Positions 1 to 9,624 of a stretch of DNA of 38,095 nucleotides are shown here, in pieces. Numbering within the stretch: the stretch's first letter is position 1; every line of letters begins with the position of its first letter. A model generated the notes under the pieces. It was not told the origin of the DNA and made no database searches. It was given only the letters and a program-made list of their open reading frames with translations. The DNA is from NS-11 sp036505795 (GTDB taxonomy: Bacteria; Nitrospirota; Nitrospiria; Nitrospirales; NS-4). Made by a program: the position numbers and the translations under genes. Location: positions 1-38,095 of the forward strand of contig DASXSU010000068.1 in assembly GCA_036505795.1 (NCBI GenBank), written 5' to 3'.

Positions 1-1
1 G

Positions 2-216
2 TCCATTCCTCATGGCGCAGCGGGGTCCCTACACCGGGCGGGGTGCGAGCACGGTGGGGTCGCCGACAGGACCCGCCAGTACGCGTCCTTTCCTCATGGC
101 GCAGCGGGGTCCTACACCGGAGATACGGGAAGGGGCGCGTCTCGGCGCGCCTGGGGTCTGGGCGGGTGAGAACGGCGAGCACGACAGGGCTGTTCGCCGA
201 CAGGACCCGAGTACGC
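2..216. repeat. Degenerate tandem repeat array at the window edge
   Basis: Two related units are visible. The block beginning TCCATTCCTCATGGCGCAGC at 2 recurs almost exactly at 86 (TCCTTTCCTCATGGCGCAGC), an 84-base offset. The block CGCCGACAGGACCCG at 61-75 recurs at 195-209. The second unit carries an extra GC-rich hairpin segment (125-155, with GGCGCG/CGCGCC arms). The array stops immediately beside the stop codon of the minus-strand ATPase gene (217-219). Part of it (about 151-212) reappears at 25415-25478 and another part (125-155) at 20209-20239, both inverted. It probably continues to the left of the window. No coding potential is evident; the short open frames are by-products of GC richness. 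Confidence 0.75.
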
Positions 217-1731
217 CTACTTCAGATTTTTCTTCAGCATCCCGAACAGGCCGCGGACGACTTCCCTGCCGATCTGCCGGGTCAGGGGTGATTTGAGAAT
301 TTCTTTCGCCACCGACGCGGCCGATCCCTTCCAGTCCGGTCCTTGGTGATCATCGGCGGGGGCAGCGCTTGATCCAGCAGCTGCAGGAATCGTCATCTTC
401 TGCTGAAGTATCTCCCGCGCCGACTCTCTGTCAATGGCTCGCGCGTACTTTGCTTGCAGTGACCCGCCCTGCACCGCCGCCACCAATTCCTTCTGATCCA
501 AAGTTCCCATGAGTGAATCCGGCGGAAGCAAGCGCGTCGCAACCACGGGAGTCGGCCGACCCTGTGAATCGAGGACCGTGACGAGGGCTTCTCCAATCCC
601 GAGCGAGGTCAATTCCTTCTCGATATCATAGAAGGGCGTCCGGGGAAACGTGCCCGCCGTGGCTTTGAGGGCCTTGGCGTCGTCGGGCGTGAACGCGCGC
701 AATGCGTGCTGAACGCGGTTGCCGAGCTGCGCGAGGACGTCCGCCGGGATGTCCTTCGGCGTTTGCGTGACGAAGTAGTTGCCGACGCCCTTCGAGCGGA
801 TCAACTTGACGACCTGCTCGATCTGACTGAGAAGAGCCTTGGAGGCCTCTTCAAACAATAGATGCGCTTCATCAAAAAAGAACATCAGCACCGGCTTGTC
901 CACATCACCCCGCTCGGGCAATTGATGGAACAGCTCTCCCAAGAGCCACATCATGAATGTCGAAAACAGCGCCGGCCGGTCCTGAATATCGGTGAGGGAC
1001 AAAATGCTAATGATCCCCTTTCCGTCGGGCGTGGTGCGCAATAGATCTTTGATGTCGAATTCGGGCTCGCCGAGGAACAGACCCGCGCCCTGCTGCTCCA
1101 GCTCGACGAGCTTGCGGTTGAGCACGCCGAGAGCGGCTTTCGACATGCCGCCGTATCCGGCTAATTGTTTGGAATCAAGGCCCATGAGGTGGCTCAGGAC
1201 CGCCTTCAGATCGGGCAGATCCAGGATCGGCAAGTGCTGGTCGTCACAAAACTTGAACAGCAAGGTGAGCACGCCTTGCTGTGTATCGTTAAGATCCAGA
1301 ACCTTCGCCAGCAGCAGCGGTCCGAATGAGGAGACGGTGGCCCGTACCTGTGCCCCCTCTTTGCCGGTGAGGCTCAAGAACTCCACCGGATGCCCTTTGG
1401 GCGCAAACGGGACGCCGAGTTCTTTGCACCGAGCTTGGACTTTATCGTTGGCGACGCCCGGTTTTGCGAGGCCGGACAGATCGCCTTTTAAGTCCGCGAG
1501 AAATACGGGCACTCCCACATCGGAGAGCTTCCCTGCCATGAGCTGCAGCGTCTTGGTCTTCCCAGTGCCGGTCGCTCCCGCGACCAAACCATGGCGATTC
1601 ATCATCGCGAAAGGAACGGAAATATGAAGACCGGAAAAGATCTTGCCTCCGCGGAGCGCGCGTCCGAGGTCCAGGACCGGCCCGTCGAACGTATAGCCCT
1701 TTTTGATCGCCCCTACGAAATCCTCACTCAT
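217..1731 (-). CDS. HerA-like ATPase, DUF853 family
   Basis: This is a P-loop ATPase of 504 residues related to the HerA/FtsK branch (DUF853, 'helicase HerA-like C-terminal'). Walker A GATGTGKT lies at residues 52-59. Walker B is in the hydrophobic strand ending DEAH at 287-290, and VTQTPKDIP at about 321-329 is the conserved sensor segment. The family is widespread and its role is poorly defined; DNA translocation or maintenance is inferred from homology to HerA. There is no signal peptide or membrane segment, so it should be cytoplasmic. The ATG follows an AGAGG ribosome site, and the length is typical of the family. The gene stands alone, divergent from the small membrane protein at 1845, and its stop codon touches the tandem repeat array at 1-216. 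The biochemical role is uncertain; the family call is firm. Confidence 0.88.
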   Translation of the reverse strand: MSEDFVGAIKKGYTFDGPVLDLGRALRGGKIFSGLHISVPFAMMNRHGLVAGATGTGKTKTLQLMAGKLSDVGVPVFLADLKGDLSGLAKPGVANDKVQARCKELGVPFAPKGHPVEFLSLTGKEGAQVRATVSSFGPLLLAKVLDLNDTQQGVLTLLFKFCDDQHLPILDLPDLKAVLSHLMGLDSKQLAGYGGMSKAALGVLNRKLVELEQQGAGLFLGEPEFDIKDLLRTTPDGKGIISILSLTDIQDRPALFSTFMMWLLGELFHQLPERGDVDKPVLMFFFDEAHLLFEEASKALLSQIEQVVKLIRSKGVGNYFVTQTPKDIPADVLAQLGNRVQHALRAFTPDDAKALKATAGTFPRTPFYDIEKELTSLGIGEALVTVLDSQGRPTPVVATRLLPPDSLMGTLDQKELVAAVQGGSLQAKYARAIDRESAREILQQKMTIPAAAGSSAAPADDHQGPDWKGSAASVAKEILKSPLTRQIGREVVRGLFGMLKKNLK

Positions 1732-1844
1732 CCCATGCCTCTTGCCGCCCGCAGAAGATAAAGTCGGGCAACAGTCCTGTCAACCTTGTTTGCATTTCGG
1801 GTCGCCGATCACCTAGCATAACCGCGCTCTTACGAACTGACACT

Positions 1845-2108
1845 ATGCCTATTCGCCCCCTCGCCTTTGCCAACGCCCTGGCTCTGACCACCGCTCTTCT
1901 TGGAATCCTTCTCATGGTATTGCGTCTCTTCGCTCCCGCCTTGTTTCTGTTCATCTTTAACGCGCAGTTTTTCGGCGCGGATGTCGCGATGCTGCTACCT
2001 GTGCAACTACACATATGGACGCTGATCGCTGAATTTTTTGCGTTGGTGTGTGGAGCCTGGGGTTTTGGGCTGATCGGCGCGCTTCTGTACAACTCGTTCA
2101 TCAAATAG
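1845..2108 (+). CDS. Small two-helix membrane protein (DUF5676-like)
   Basis: An 87-residue, very hydrophobic protein with two clear transmembrane segments, about residues 10-38 and 52-82, joined by a short loop containing QFFGADVAM. The overall pattern (N-terminal LAFANALA, final GxxGALLYN) resembles the DUF5676 family of small bacterial membrane proteins, whose function is unknown. It is transcribed divergently from the DUF853 ATPase and ends only 10 bases before the convergent end of kbl. A short inverted repeat (TAGTC/GACTA) spans the gap between the two stop codons. No partner gene suggests a role. The ATG at 1845 is the first in frame; no strong ribosome site is visible. Confidence 0.6.
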   Translation: MPIRPLAFANALALTTALLGILLMVLRLFAPALFLFIFNAQFFGADVAMLLPVQLHIWTLIAEFFALVCGAWGFGLIGALLYNSFIK

Positions 2109-2118
2109 TCTAAGTCGA

Positions 2119-3309
<1,191 letters not shown>

Positions 3310-3321
3310 AGGCTTAGGGGC

Positions 3322-4383
3322 TCACCCTCCGGACGGGTCTTTTCCCGGCTGGGGTAACAGCACGATTTTCCCGCACTGGCCCTTCGCGATTAAATCAAAA
3401 CCTTCCGCAAAACGCTCCATGGGAAGCGTGTGCGTGACGACCGGCGTGATATTCAACCCTGCTTTAAACAACCCGGTAAGGCGATACCAGGTCTGAAACA
3501 GTTTTCTCCCCGTAACGCCCAAGACGCGGATACCCTTAAAGATAATTTCATTCGTCATGTCGAAGGAGACCGGCGCTTCGGGGATCCCGAAGAGCATGAC
3601 CCGCCCGCCGTTCTTCACGAACCGAAATGCCGTATGGATAGCGGTCGGATTTCCCGACATTTCCAAGGCCACGTCCACGCCCTGTCCATCGGTCAGGCGC
3701 TCAATCACAGCGGCTTCGTCGGAGCCGGCCTTGACGACATGATCGGCGCCCAGCTGCTTGGCCAATGCAAGCCGGTAGTCACTGACATCGGTGGCGATCA
3801 GCAGACCCGCGCCGGCTGTTCTGGCCACCGCCGTCGCAAACAGGCCGGTTGGCCCGCATCCGGTAATCAGCACTGACTGACCGGTAATGTCTTCTGCAAG
3901 CGCTGCATGCACCGCGTTGCCTAAAGGTTCCTGCAGGCAGGCCAATTCGGGGGGAATATCTCGTGACGTTTTCCAAAGCACCCGTTCCGGGAGTCGGACA
4001 TACTCCGCATAGGATCCGTCGAGATCCACTCCAAGGATGCGATAGTTCTTGCAGACATGCGCGTTGCCGGTCCGGCATTGAAAACAGAGGCCACACGTCA
4101 GATGAGACTCGGCTGCGACGTAGTCTCCAATCGAGACCGAAGCGACGCCGGCTCCGAGATCGACCACTTCGCCGCACATCTCGTGCCCAATGATTCTCGG
4201 CGGATGGATTCGCCCCTGCGCCCATTCATCCCAGCGATAAATGTGATAATCGGTGCCACAGAGCGAGGTGGCGGCGACACGGACAATCACCTCACCGGGA
4301 CCCGGCTTGGGCACGGGGACATTCTGCAACTCTAACCCGGGTGCGCGGGCAACCTTGACTAGCGCACGCATCGTGGAGCTCAT
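3322..4383 (-). CDS. tdh: L-threonine 3-dehydrogenase (zinc medium-chain dehydrogenase)
   Basis: A 353-residue medium-chain alcohol dehydrogenase family protein, predicted to oxidise threonine to 2-amino-3-ketobutyrate with NAD+. The catalytic zinc site is recognisable as C42 in LCGTDYHIY and H67-E68 in IIGHEMCG. The structural zinc lobe has C97, C100, C103 and C111. The Rossmann motif GCGPTG is at 175-180. The CGTD-YHIY signature and the neighbouring kbl make Tdh much more likely than sorbitol or generic alcohol dehydrogenase. The SDR gene ends 10 bases upstream and kbl follows 12 bases downstream. A second in-frame ATG four codons later is an alternative start. Confidence 0.93.
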   Translation of the reverse strand: MSSTMRALVKVARAPGLELQNVPVPKPGPGEVIVRVAATSLCGTDYHIYRWDEWAQGRIHPPRIIGHEMCGEVVDLGAGVASVSIGDYVAAESHLTCGLCFQCRTGNAHVCKNYRILGVDLDGSYAEYVRLPERVLWKTSRDIPPELACLQEPLGNAVHAALAEDITGQSVLITGCGPTGLFATAVARTAGAGLLIATDVSDYRLALAKQLGADHVVKAGSDEAAVIERLTDGQGVDVALEMSGNPTAIHTAFRFVKNGGRVMLFGIPEAPVSFDMTNEIIFKGIRVLGVTGRKLFQTWYRLTGLFKAGLNITPVVTHTLPMERFAEGFDLIAKGQCGKIVLLPQPGKDPSGG

Positions 4384-4393
4384 CGCGTCACTT

Positions 4394-5137
4394 CTAGATC
4401 CCCCAACCGCCGCTGAGATGAATGTTCGTCCCGTTCACGTAGCGCGCAGCGTCGGTAAGCAGGAATCGGACAACGCCGACCACATCCTCCACCTCACCGA
4501 TATACCCCGCCGGGATCTTCTTCACCATTCCCGCAAGCTCGGTCTCGGGGGCGCTGCCTGAATTAATAAACCCAGGAGAGATGGCGTTCACCGTGATGCC
4601 GTGCGGGGCCAATGTTTTCGCCAAGGTCCGAGTGAGGATCAACACCCCCGCCTTTGCGATGTAGTGTGCCGTAAGTTCGGGCTGTGCGATCATCTGATCG
4701 GCATTGGCCATGGAGAAATTGATGATACGGCCCCATTTGCGTGCCTTCATGCCGGGCGCCAGCGCCCTGCTCATATAGAACACGGAATCCAAATTGTTTG
4801 CCAGCATCTCCCGCCATGCCGTGGGGGTCTCGTCCATTATGTTTGTTCGGTGATAAGGTCCGGCGCCATTGATGAGTCCATCCACCGCGCCAAACTCTTT
4901 CTCCACCTTCCTTGCGAACGCTTGAGCGTCTTCCGGCACCGAAACATCACATCTCTCGGCTAGCACCCGGGCGCCTGATTGTTTGAGCAGGCGAGCCGTA
5001 TCCGTCGCCTCGCGCTCGGAGGACCGGTAGCAGAAGGCGATATCCCACCCGGCGGCTGCAAGGGCGAGCCCTATTGCCCGGCCGATTCCCTTCGCGCCTC
5101 CGGTGATCAAGAGTACTTTGCGTTCATTCTCGGGCAT
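4394..5137 (-). CDS. SDR-family oxidoreductase (FabG-like), atypical active site
   Basis: A 247-residue short-chain dehydrogenase. The cofactor loop TGGAKGIG lies at 12-19, NGAGP at 90-94 replaces the usual NNAG, and the C-terminal part ends in the typical GxxxHLSGGWG block. The nearest general description is 3-oxoacyl-ACP reductase-like or pteridine-reductase-like; the substrate is unknown. The catalytic YxxxK motif is altered: the reading is HYIAK, so the position four before K162 is His158, with Tyr at 159. It is the first gene of the SDR-tdh-kbl run, 10 bases ahead of tdh, so it may act on a product of threonine breakdown or simply be co-transcribed. The ATG is at 5137. Confidence 0.8.
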   Translation of the reverse strand: MPENERKVLLITGGAKGIGRAIGLALAAAGWDIAFCYRSSEREATDTARLLKQSGARVLAERCDVSVPEDAQAFARKVEKEFGAVDGLINGAGPYHRTNIMDETPTAWREMLANNLDSVFYMSRALAPGMKARKWGRIINFSMANADQMIAQPELTAHYIAKAGVLILTRTLAKTLAPHGITVNAISPGFINSGSAPETELAGMVKKIPAGYIGEVEDVVGVVRFLLTDAARYVNGTNIHLSGGWGI

Positions 5138-5292
5138 GTAAATCGGTTATATCATCCGGGCCTCATTCTGTCGACGGGCGCCGGGCGGTCGATTCACGGC
5201 TTCCGGTGGAAGACAAGCGGCCGACTTCACCCGTCACAACTGGCCCAAAACCCGTCGCCGATTGCGTATCCAGCTATCTCAGAAAGCTAAAA

Positions 5293-5322
5293 TTGCAACA
5301 CACCCGTACTTAATAGTATAAC
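5293..5322 (+). promoter_or_regulatory. Candidate sigma70-type promoter for the hybrid kinase
   Basis: TTGCAA (5293-5298) and TATAAC (5317-5322) are separated by 18 bases in an AT-rich patch that stands out in this GC-rich window. It lies about 80 bases before the ATG at 5403. A second TATAAC occurs at 5331. TTGACA at 5379 was judged too close to the start codon to be the -35 of this gene. Confidence 0.4.
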
Positions 5323-5402
5323 TTAGGGATTATAACGGTGCATTCGCTGCCGATGCGCCCGACCGCTACCGACAAGAAGTTGACACGTCTGGACTTTTCG
5401 TT

Positions 5403-7361
5403 ATGGCGACCACCACAGATATCTTTCTCAAACGGAAACTCACGCTGCTCGCGGTCATAGGGACCGGAGTGGGTCTCCTGTTAGCCTGCGGCGCGGTAAT
5501 GTATGCCGAGATGCAGGCCTCTATGGCCGAAAATCTCTCTACGGTCGCGCGAGTGGTCGCCGCGCAAAGCCGTGCGGCGCTGTCAGCCAAGAATCCGGCC
5601 ATCGCCAGAGCCCTTATCGACATTCTTCCCGCAGCGCCTGCGATTGCCTCAGCCGCTATCTACACGGATGACGGCGTGGTGGTCGCCAGTTATCTTCGAG
5701 ACCAAAAGGAGGCTCCTATCCCACCGATGCCGGCGAACTACGGGCTTGAGAAAGCGGCCCTTTTCCTCTCTCTCACCGAACCGATTGTTCTTGACGGCAA
5801 ACGATTGGGTACGCTTTATCTTCGTTCCGATCTCGGAAGCTTCCCCGACCATATCAAGGAGTTTCGAGTCTTGATCCTGGTGATTTTGCTGACCTCAGCA
5901 CTGGTGATCGTCCTGTCGTATTCTCTCCTTGAGAAAATGATCTTCGCTCCGATTTTACAATTGACCCAGACCATGAGCGGGGTCTCCAAAGACAAAAACT
6001 ATTCTGTGCGCATACCCAAGCGAGCCAATGATGAGCTGGGCAAGTTGAGCGAGGGATTCAATGAGATGTTGGGGCAAATCCAGAAACGGGACGCGGTGTC
6101 GGAGAAGGCGCGCATTGTATTGGAAAATCGTATGGAGGAGTGGACCTCCAAATTGCAGGAAGAGGTGGCCGAGCGTACGAGGCTGGAGCAACAGCTTTTG
6201 CAGGCGCAAAAGATGGAGGCTCTGGGTCAACTCGCCGGGGGCATCGCCCATGACTTCAACAATCTCTTGACGGTGATCATGGGGAATCTGTCCCTCGCCC
6301 GCTTGCAGTCCGGACAGGACGGGAAAATTGCGGCGCTGTTGCAGGCTGCTGAGCAGGGAACTCACCGCGCCAGTGATTTGACCCGCCAGCTGCTGGCCGT
6401 CGGACGACGGACCTTCAACTTGCCGAAAGCTCTCGATCTGCACGATGTCGTGACCGAAGTGGTGCAGATCCTGAAACGCACAATCGACCCGCGAATCGTG
6501 ATAGAGACGCCTGCGGCGCAAGTCGTATGGCTCGTGTACGTCGATTCGGGTCAGATGTTTCAGGCATTGATGAATCTCTGCGTAAATGCCCGGGACGCGA
6601 TGCCGGAAGGCGGGCGGCTTCAGATTGCGCTGGAGAATGTCACCAGGAAAACGCTTGGCAAGGACAATCCTGCGCTGGAGGCTGCGCCGGGCTGCTTCGT
6701 GCGCCTCATCGTGTCTGATACCGGTATTGGAATGGAGCCGGAAACGTGTCGGCGCATTTTTGAACCGTTCTTCACGACGAAAGAGGTCGGGAAAGGTATG
6801 GGCCTGGGCCTGGCCATGGTCTATGGAATCGTCACCCAGAACAAAGGCACCATCACGGTGGACAGCAAGGTCCGATTGGGAAGCCGCTTCACGATCGAGC
6901 TTCCGCGTCATTTCGAGAACGAGGCCGACCAGGCCATCTCCGCAGCGCTGGTGGCACAGGCGGCGGTGCCTAAAACTGCGGAAGGAGGCGGTGAAACGGT
7001 TCTTGTCGTGGAGGACGAAGACCAGATTCGAAAGCTCGCCCGAAAGGTCTTAGAACAACTCGGTTACGTTGTATTGGAAGCAGAGGACGGCGTCCGCGGG
7101 CTCACGGTGTACCAGGAGGAGCAACACCGAATCGCCGCGGTCATTCTTGATCTCACGATGCCGAAGAAATCGGGCCTGGAAGTCCTGTCGACACTGCGAC
7201 GGCTGGATCCGAATGTCCGGGTGATCTTATCGAGCGGTTATTCGGCAGCCGCTCAAAAACTGGATCTTGCGAAACTGGGTGTGATGGCGTTTCTACAAAA
7301 GCCCTACGTCCCCAACGATCTGGCGCGAACTCTCAGAAACGTCCTGGATCAGGCTCCCTGA
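5403..7361 (+). CDS. Hybrid sensor histidine kinase with CHASE8-like sensor, HAMP and receiver
   Basis: A 652-residue membrane hybrid kinase. Helix 1 (about 13-35) and helix 2 (about 154-176) bracket a periplasmic sensor of about 115 residues. Its LSTVARVVAAQSRAAL start resembles CHASE8. HAMP spans about 177-232 and a coiled linker 232-268. The HisKA H-box contains H283 (GGIAHDFNNLLT), of the type seen in 'ALGQLAGGIAHDFNN' kinases. The ATPase domain has N-box NARDAM (395-400), DTGIGM (439-444) and the GMGLGLAM G2 box. The C-terminal receiver has the ED pair near 537-540, phospho-acceptor D583 and K633 (QKPY). No separate response regulator or output gene is adjacent, so the partner is unknown. 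It converges with and overlaps the PilZ gene by 13 bases. Confidence 0.92.
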   Translation: MATTTDIFLKRKLTLLAVIGTGVGLLLACGAVMYAEMQASMAENLSTVARVVAAQSRAALSAKNPAIARALIDILPAAPAIASAAIYTDDGVVVASYLRDQKEAPIPPMPANYGLEKAALFLSLTEPIVLDGKRLGTLYLRSDLGSFPDHIKEFRVLILVILLTSALVIVLSYSLLEKMIFAPILQLTQTMSGVSKDKNYSVRIPKRANDELGKLSEGFNEMLGQIQKRDAVSEKARIVLENRMEEWTSKLQEEVAERTRLEQQLLQAQKMEALGQLAGGIAHDFNNLLTVIMGNLSLARLQSGQDGKIAALLQAAEQGTHRASDLTRQLLAVGRRTFNLPKALDLHDVVTEVVQILKRTIDPRIVIETPAAQVVWLVYVDSGQMFQALMNLCVNARDAMPEGGRLQIALENVTRKTLGKDNPALEAAPGCFVRLIVSDTGIGMEPETCRRIFEPFFTTKEVGKGMGLGLAMVYGIVTQNKGTITVDSKVRLGSRFTIELPRHFENEADQAISAALVAQAAVPKTAEGGGETVLVVEDEDQIRKLARKVLEQLGYVVLEAEDGVRGLTVYQEEQHRIAAVILDLTMPKKSGLEVLSTLRRLDPNVRVILSSGYSAAAQKLDLAKLGVMAFLQKPYVPNDLARTLRNVLDQAP

Positions 7362-7849
7362 TTCGCCTTGCTGCGGTCTAAGCGTTCTTCGACGAACTCC
7401 CGCAGCTCTTTCTCGGATTTCTCGCCGATGGTCAAAAATTCCAATCCGAGACGGATGCCTTGGCTATATCGCACCACCGCTACGTCGATATCCACAGGTG
7501 CGCGTGCATTAGGCATCTTCAGCGTCACTTGAAGAACATCCCCGCGCTTCACCACCTCATCAGTCTCCATCGCGCAGCCGCGAATGGCCAGATCGACAAG
7601 ACGGCCCTTTCCATCGACCTTCGCTCCCTTGAAGGTCAGTGAAAACTCCGCCGGCACTCGGGCATACTCCCGTTTGTCGCCCTGGGCGCTATAGATTTGC
7701 CCGGGCTGCCGTACGAAAAAGCGATGGGCACAACTTTGACAGCGAAAAGGGTAGCTTCCAAAGAAGCTTAAGAGGCGCTCAAAAATTCCCCATTCGCGCG
7801 ACAGGCGGACAAAAACAGCTCCGCATCGCTTACAGGAAGGAGTATCGAT
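7349..7849 (-). CDS. Zinc-ribbon PilZ-domain protein with non-canonical start
   Basis: The open frame runs from an in-frame TGA at 7859-7861 to the stop at 7349, and encodes about 166 residues if it begins at ATC 7847-7849. The N-terminus is a zinc ribbon (C6-x2-C9 and C37-x2-C40). A PilZ domain follows: R60xxxR64, then D86-x-A-x-x-G91, the c-di-GMP binding pattern with Ala in place of Ser. No ATG, GTG or TTG lies upstream of the zinc ribbon in frame. The first conventional start (GTG at 7657) would remove both the ribbon and the first PilZ arginines. A GAGGG ribosome-like site sits six bases before the ATC. A sequencing error or a rare ATC start are both possible. It lies 63 bases downstream of fhs and is inferred to be a c-di-GMP effector of unknown target. 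Confidence 0.7.
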   Translation of the reverse strand: MDTPSCKRCGAVFVRLSREWGIFERLLSFFGSYPFRCQSCAHRFFVRQPGQIYSAQGDKREYARVPAEFSLTFKGAKVDGKGRLVDLAIRGCAMETDEVVKRGDVLQVTLKMPNARAPVDIDVAVVRYSQGIRLGLEFLTIGEKSEKELREFVEERLDRSKANQGA

Positions 7850-7912
7850 GGGTAACCCTCACAAGTAGAATCGATTACATCATAGTACTAAAGTAGTAAA
7901 TCCTGCAAGTAT

Positions 7913-9577
7913 TCAGAATAGACCTACAATCCGACCCGTCCCGGGATCCAGGTCAATCTGCTCCGCTGTCGGCCGGGTGGGCATACCCGGCATCAGTTGC
8001 ATCCCCGCACAGACGGCAGTGAGAAACTCTGCGCCGGCCAAGGTTCGTAGCTCCTGAATCTTCACCGAGAAGCCCCGCGGTCGTCCCAACAGCCCCGGAT
8101 CCGGGGATAGAGAAAAAGGGGTCTTTGCCATACAGATGGGGAAGGCTCCAAATCCGTAGCGTGTCGCGGCCTGGATTTGAGCCTGCGCCGGAGGCTCAAA
8201 CTCGACGCCGGCGGCGCCGTACATGAATCGCGCGATGGTTTCGACCTTCTCCTCGATAGAGGCCTTGTCTTCATAGAGCAGCCGGCAGGTGGACGGAAGC
8301 TCACAGGCTTCCAGAACCATGGCCGCCAGCTCTTCCGCTCCCGCGCCGCCGTCCCGATACGGCGACGACAGAGCCGCGCTCACGGCCCCCATCTCCACCG
8401 CCTTGGCTTTGAGCCAGCTTAGTTCCTCGGCGGTATCGTCCGGGAACACATTCACGGCCACGACGGCCGGCACCCCGAAGGTCCGGATATTGGAGAGATG
8501 CTGCTCTAAATTCGCGACACCACGCGTCAGCGCCTCAATGTTGGGCCGGAGCAAGGACGCCGGAAGAGGCTGGCCGGGTTTTATCGTCCCGCCGCCTCCA
8601 TGCAATTTCAGCGCGCGCAAGGACGCGACAATGACGGCGGCGGCCGGTCGAAATCCGGAACATCGGCATTTGATGTCGAAAAACTTTTCAGCGCCGAGCT
8701 CGCTGCCGAACCCCGCCTCCGTCACCACGTAGTCGGCCAATCGCAGCGCCATGGCGTCTGCCATGATCGAGCAGTTCCCATGCGCAATGTTTCCGAAGGG
8801 ACCGGAATGAATGATGGCCGGCGTGCCTTCCACGGTCTGAAGCAGGTTTGGACAAAGCGCGTCTTTCATTAAAACGGCCATGGCTCCGGCGCTCCCAAGT
8901 TGCTCAGCGGTGACCGGCCGGCCATCTTTGGTCGTGCCGATGACGATCCGCCCGAGCCGGCGGCGCAGATCGGAAAGATCAACGGAGAGCGCCAAAATCG
9001 CCATCACCTCCGAAGCCTCGGTGATCACGAACTGCGTGCGGCGCCCGCTCAACAGTGTCACGTTACGAAGATCTCGGTCATTGAGGGCCAGAACCCGCGG
9101 CCAGGTAATTTTGTCGGGATCGATGTTCAAAGAATTGCCGTGAAACAGGTGATTATCGACGCTGGCCGCCAGGAGATTATGTGCAGCGGCGACAGCATGC
9201 GCGTCTCCCGTCAGATGCAGATTGATCTCCTCAAGAGGGACGACCTTTGAACGACCGCCTCCGGAAGCCCCGCCTTTAATACCGAAGACAGGACCCAACG
9301 CCGGTTGCCGCAACGTGACGATCGCCTTGCGTCCCAAGCGGCACAAGCCCATCCCCAGGCCGATGGAGGTAACGGTCTTCCCCTCCCCGAACGGTGTCGG
9401 ATTGATCGCGGTGACGAGGATATACTTGCCCAGCCGGCGTCCTTTCAGCCGGTCAAGTACCGACAGTGCTATCTTCGCTTTGAAGCGCCCATACGGGATC
9501 AGTTCGTCTTCCGCCAGACCTAGCTCTGCAGCAATGTCACTAATCGGGCGCATGGGGTTATGGGTATCGTTCAGCAT
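7913..9577 (-). CDS. fhs: Formate--tetrahydrofolate ligase
   Basis: A 554-residue protein that ligates formate to tetrahydrofolate with ATP, giving 10-formyl-THF for one-carbon metabolism (purines, serine/glycine exchange, formate assimilation). The family hallmarks are visible: the early phosphate-binding loop PTPFGEGKT, the LRQPALGPVFGIKGGASGGG-type region followed by the HLTGD motif, and the conserved VVAVNVFPDDT strand. I chose the ATG at 9577 because it follows a GGTGGGA ribosome site and gives the normal FTHFS length. An upstream extension to 9637 would run through the divergent zinc-protein start. The gene is followed by the PilZ gene on the same strand. Together with tdh/kbl nearby it fits glycine/C1 metabolism, but they are not in one operon. 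Confidence 0.95.
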   Translation of the reverse strand: MLNDTHNPMRPISDIAAELGLAEDELIPYGRFKAKIALSVLDRLKGRRLGKYILVTAINPTPFGEGKTVTSIGLGMGLCRLGRKAIVTLRQPALGPVFGIKGGASGGGRSKVVPLEEINLHLTGDAHAVAAAHNLLAASVDNHLFHGNSLNIDPDKITWPRVLALNDRDLRNVTLLSGRRTQFVITEASEVMAILALSVDLSDLRRRLGRIVIGTTKDGRPVTAEQLGSAGAMAVLMKDALCPNLLQTVEGTPAIIHSGPFGNIAHGNCSIMADAMALRLADYVVTEAGFGSELGAEKFFDIKCRCSGFRPAAAVIVASLRALKLHGGGGTIKPGQPLPASLLRPNIEALTRGVANLEQHLSNIRTFGVPAVVAVNVFPDDTAEELSWLKAKAVEMGAVSAALSSPYRDGGAGAEELAAMVLEACELPSTCRLLYEDKASIEEKVETIARFMYGAAGVEFEPPAQAQIQAATRYGFGAFPICMAKTPFSLSPDPGLLGRPRGFSVKIQELRTLAGAEFLTAVCAGMQLMPGMPTRPTAEQIDLDPGTGRIVGLF

Positions 9578-9624
9578 TGACAATCCCACCCTCTCTGCGT
9601 AAATCTTCTGGAGATGAGAGGCGC

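Noticed and set aside
1..216. CRISPR array at the window start
   Set aside because: The two units are long and degenerate (84 bases and more), without uniform short repeats and unique spacers.
992..1627. Long open frame opposite the DUF853 gene
   Set aside because: It is an antisense shadow: the minus-strand frame has Walker A/B motifs and family-like content, this one has none.
5379..5384. TTGACA near the kinase start as the promoter
   Set aside because: A matching -10 would fall at or inside the start of the coding sequence, leaving no room for a leader.
5955..6911. 318-residue minus-strand frame inside the hybrid kinase
   Set aside because: It lacks any recognisable motif and lies wholly opposite HisKA and ATPase motifs.
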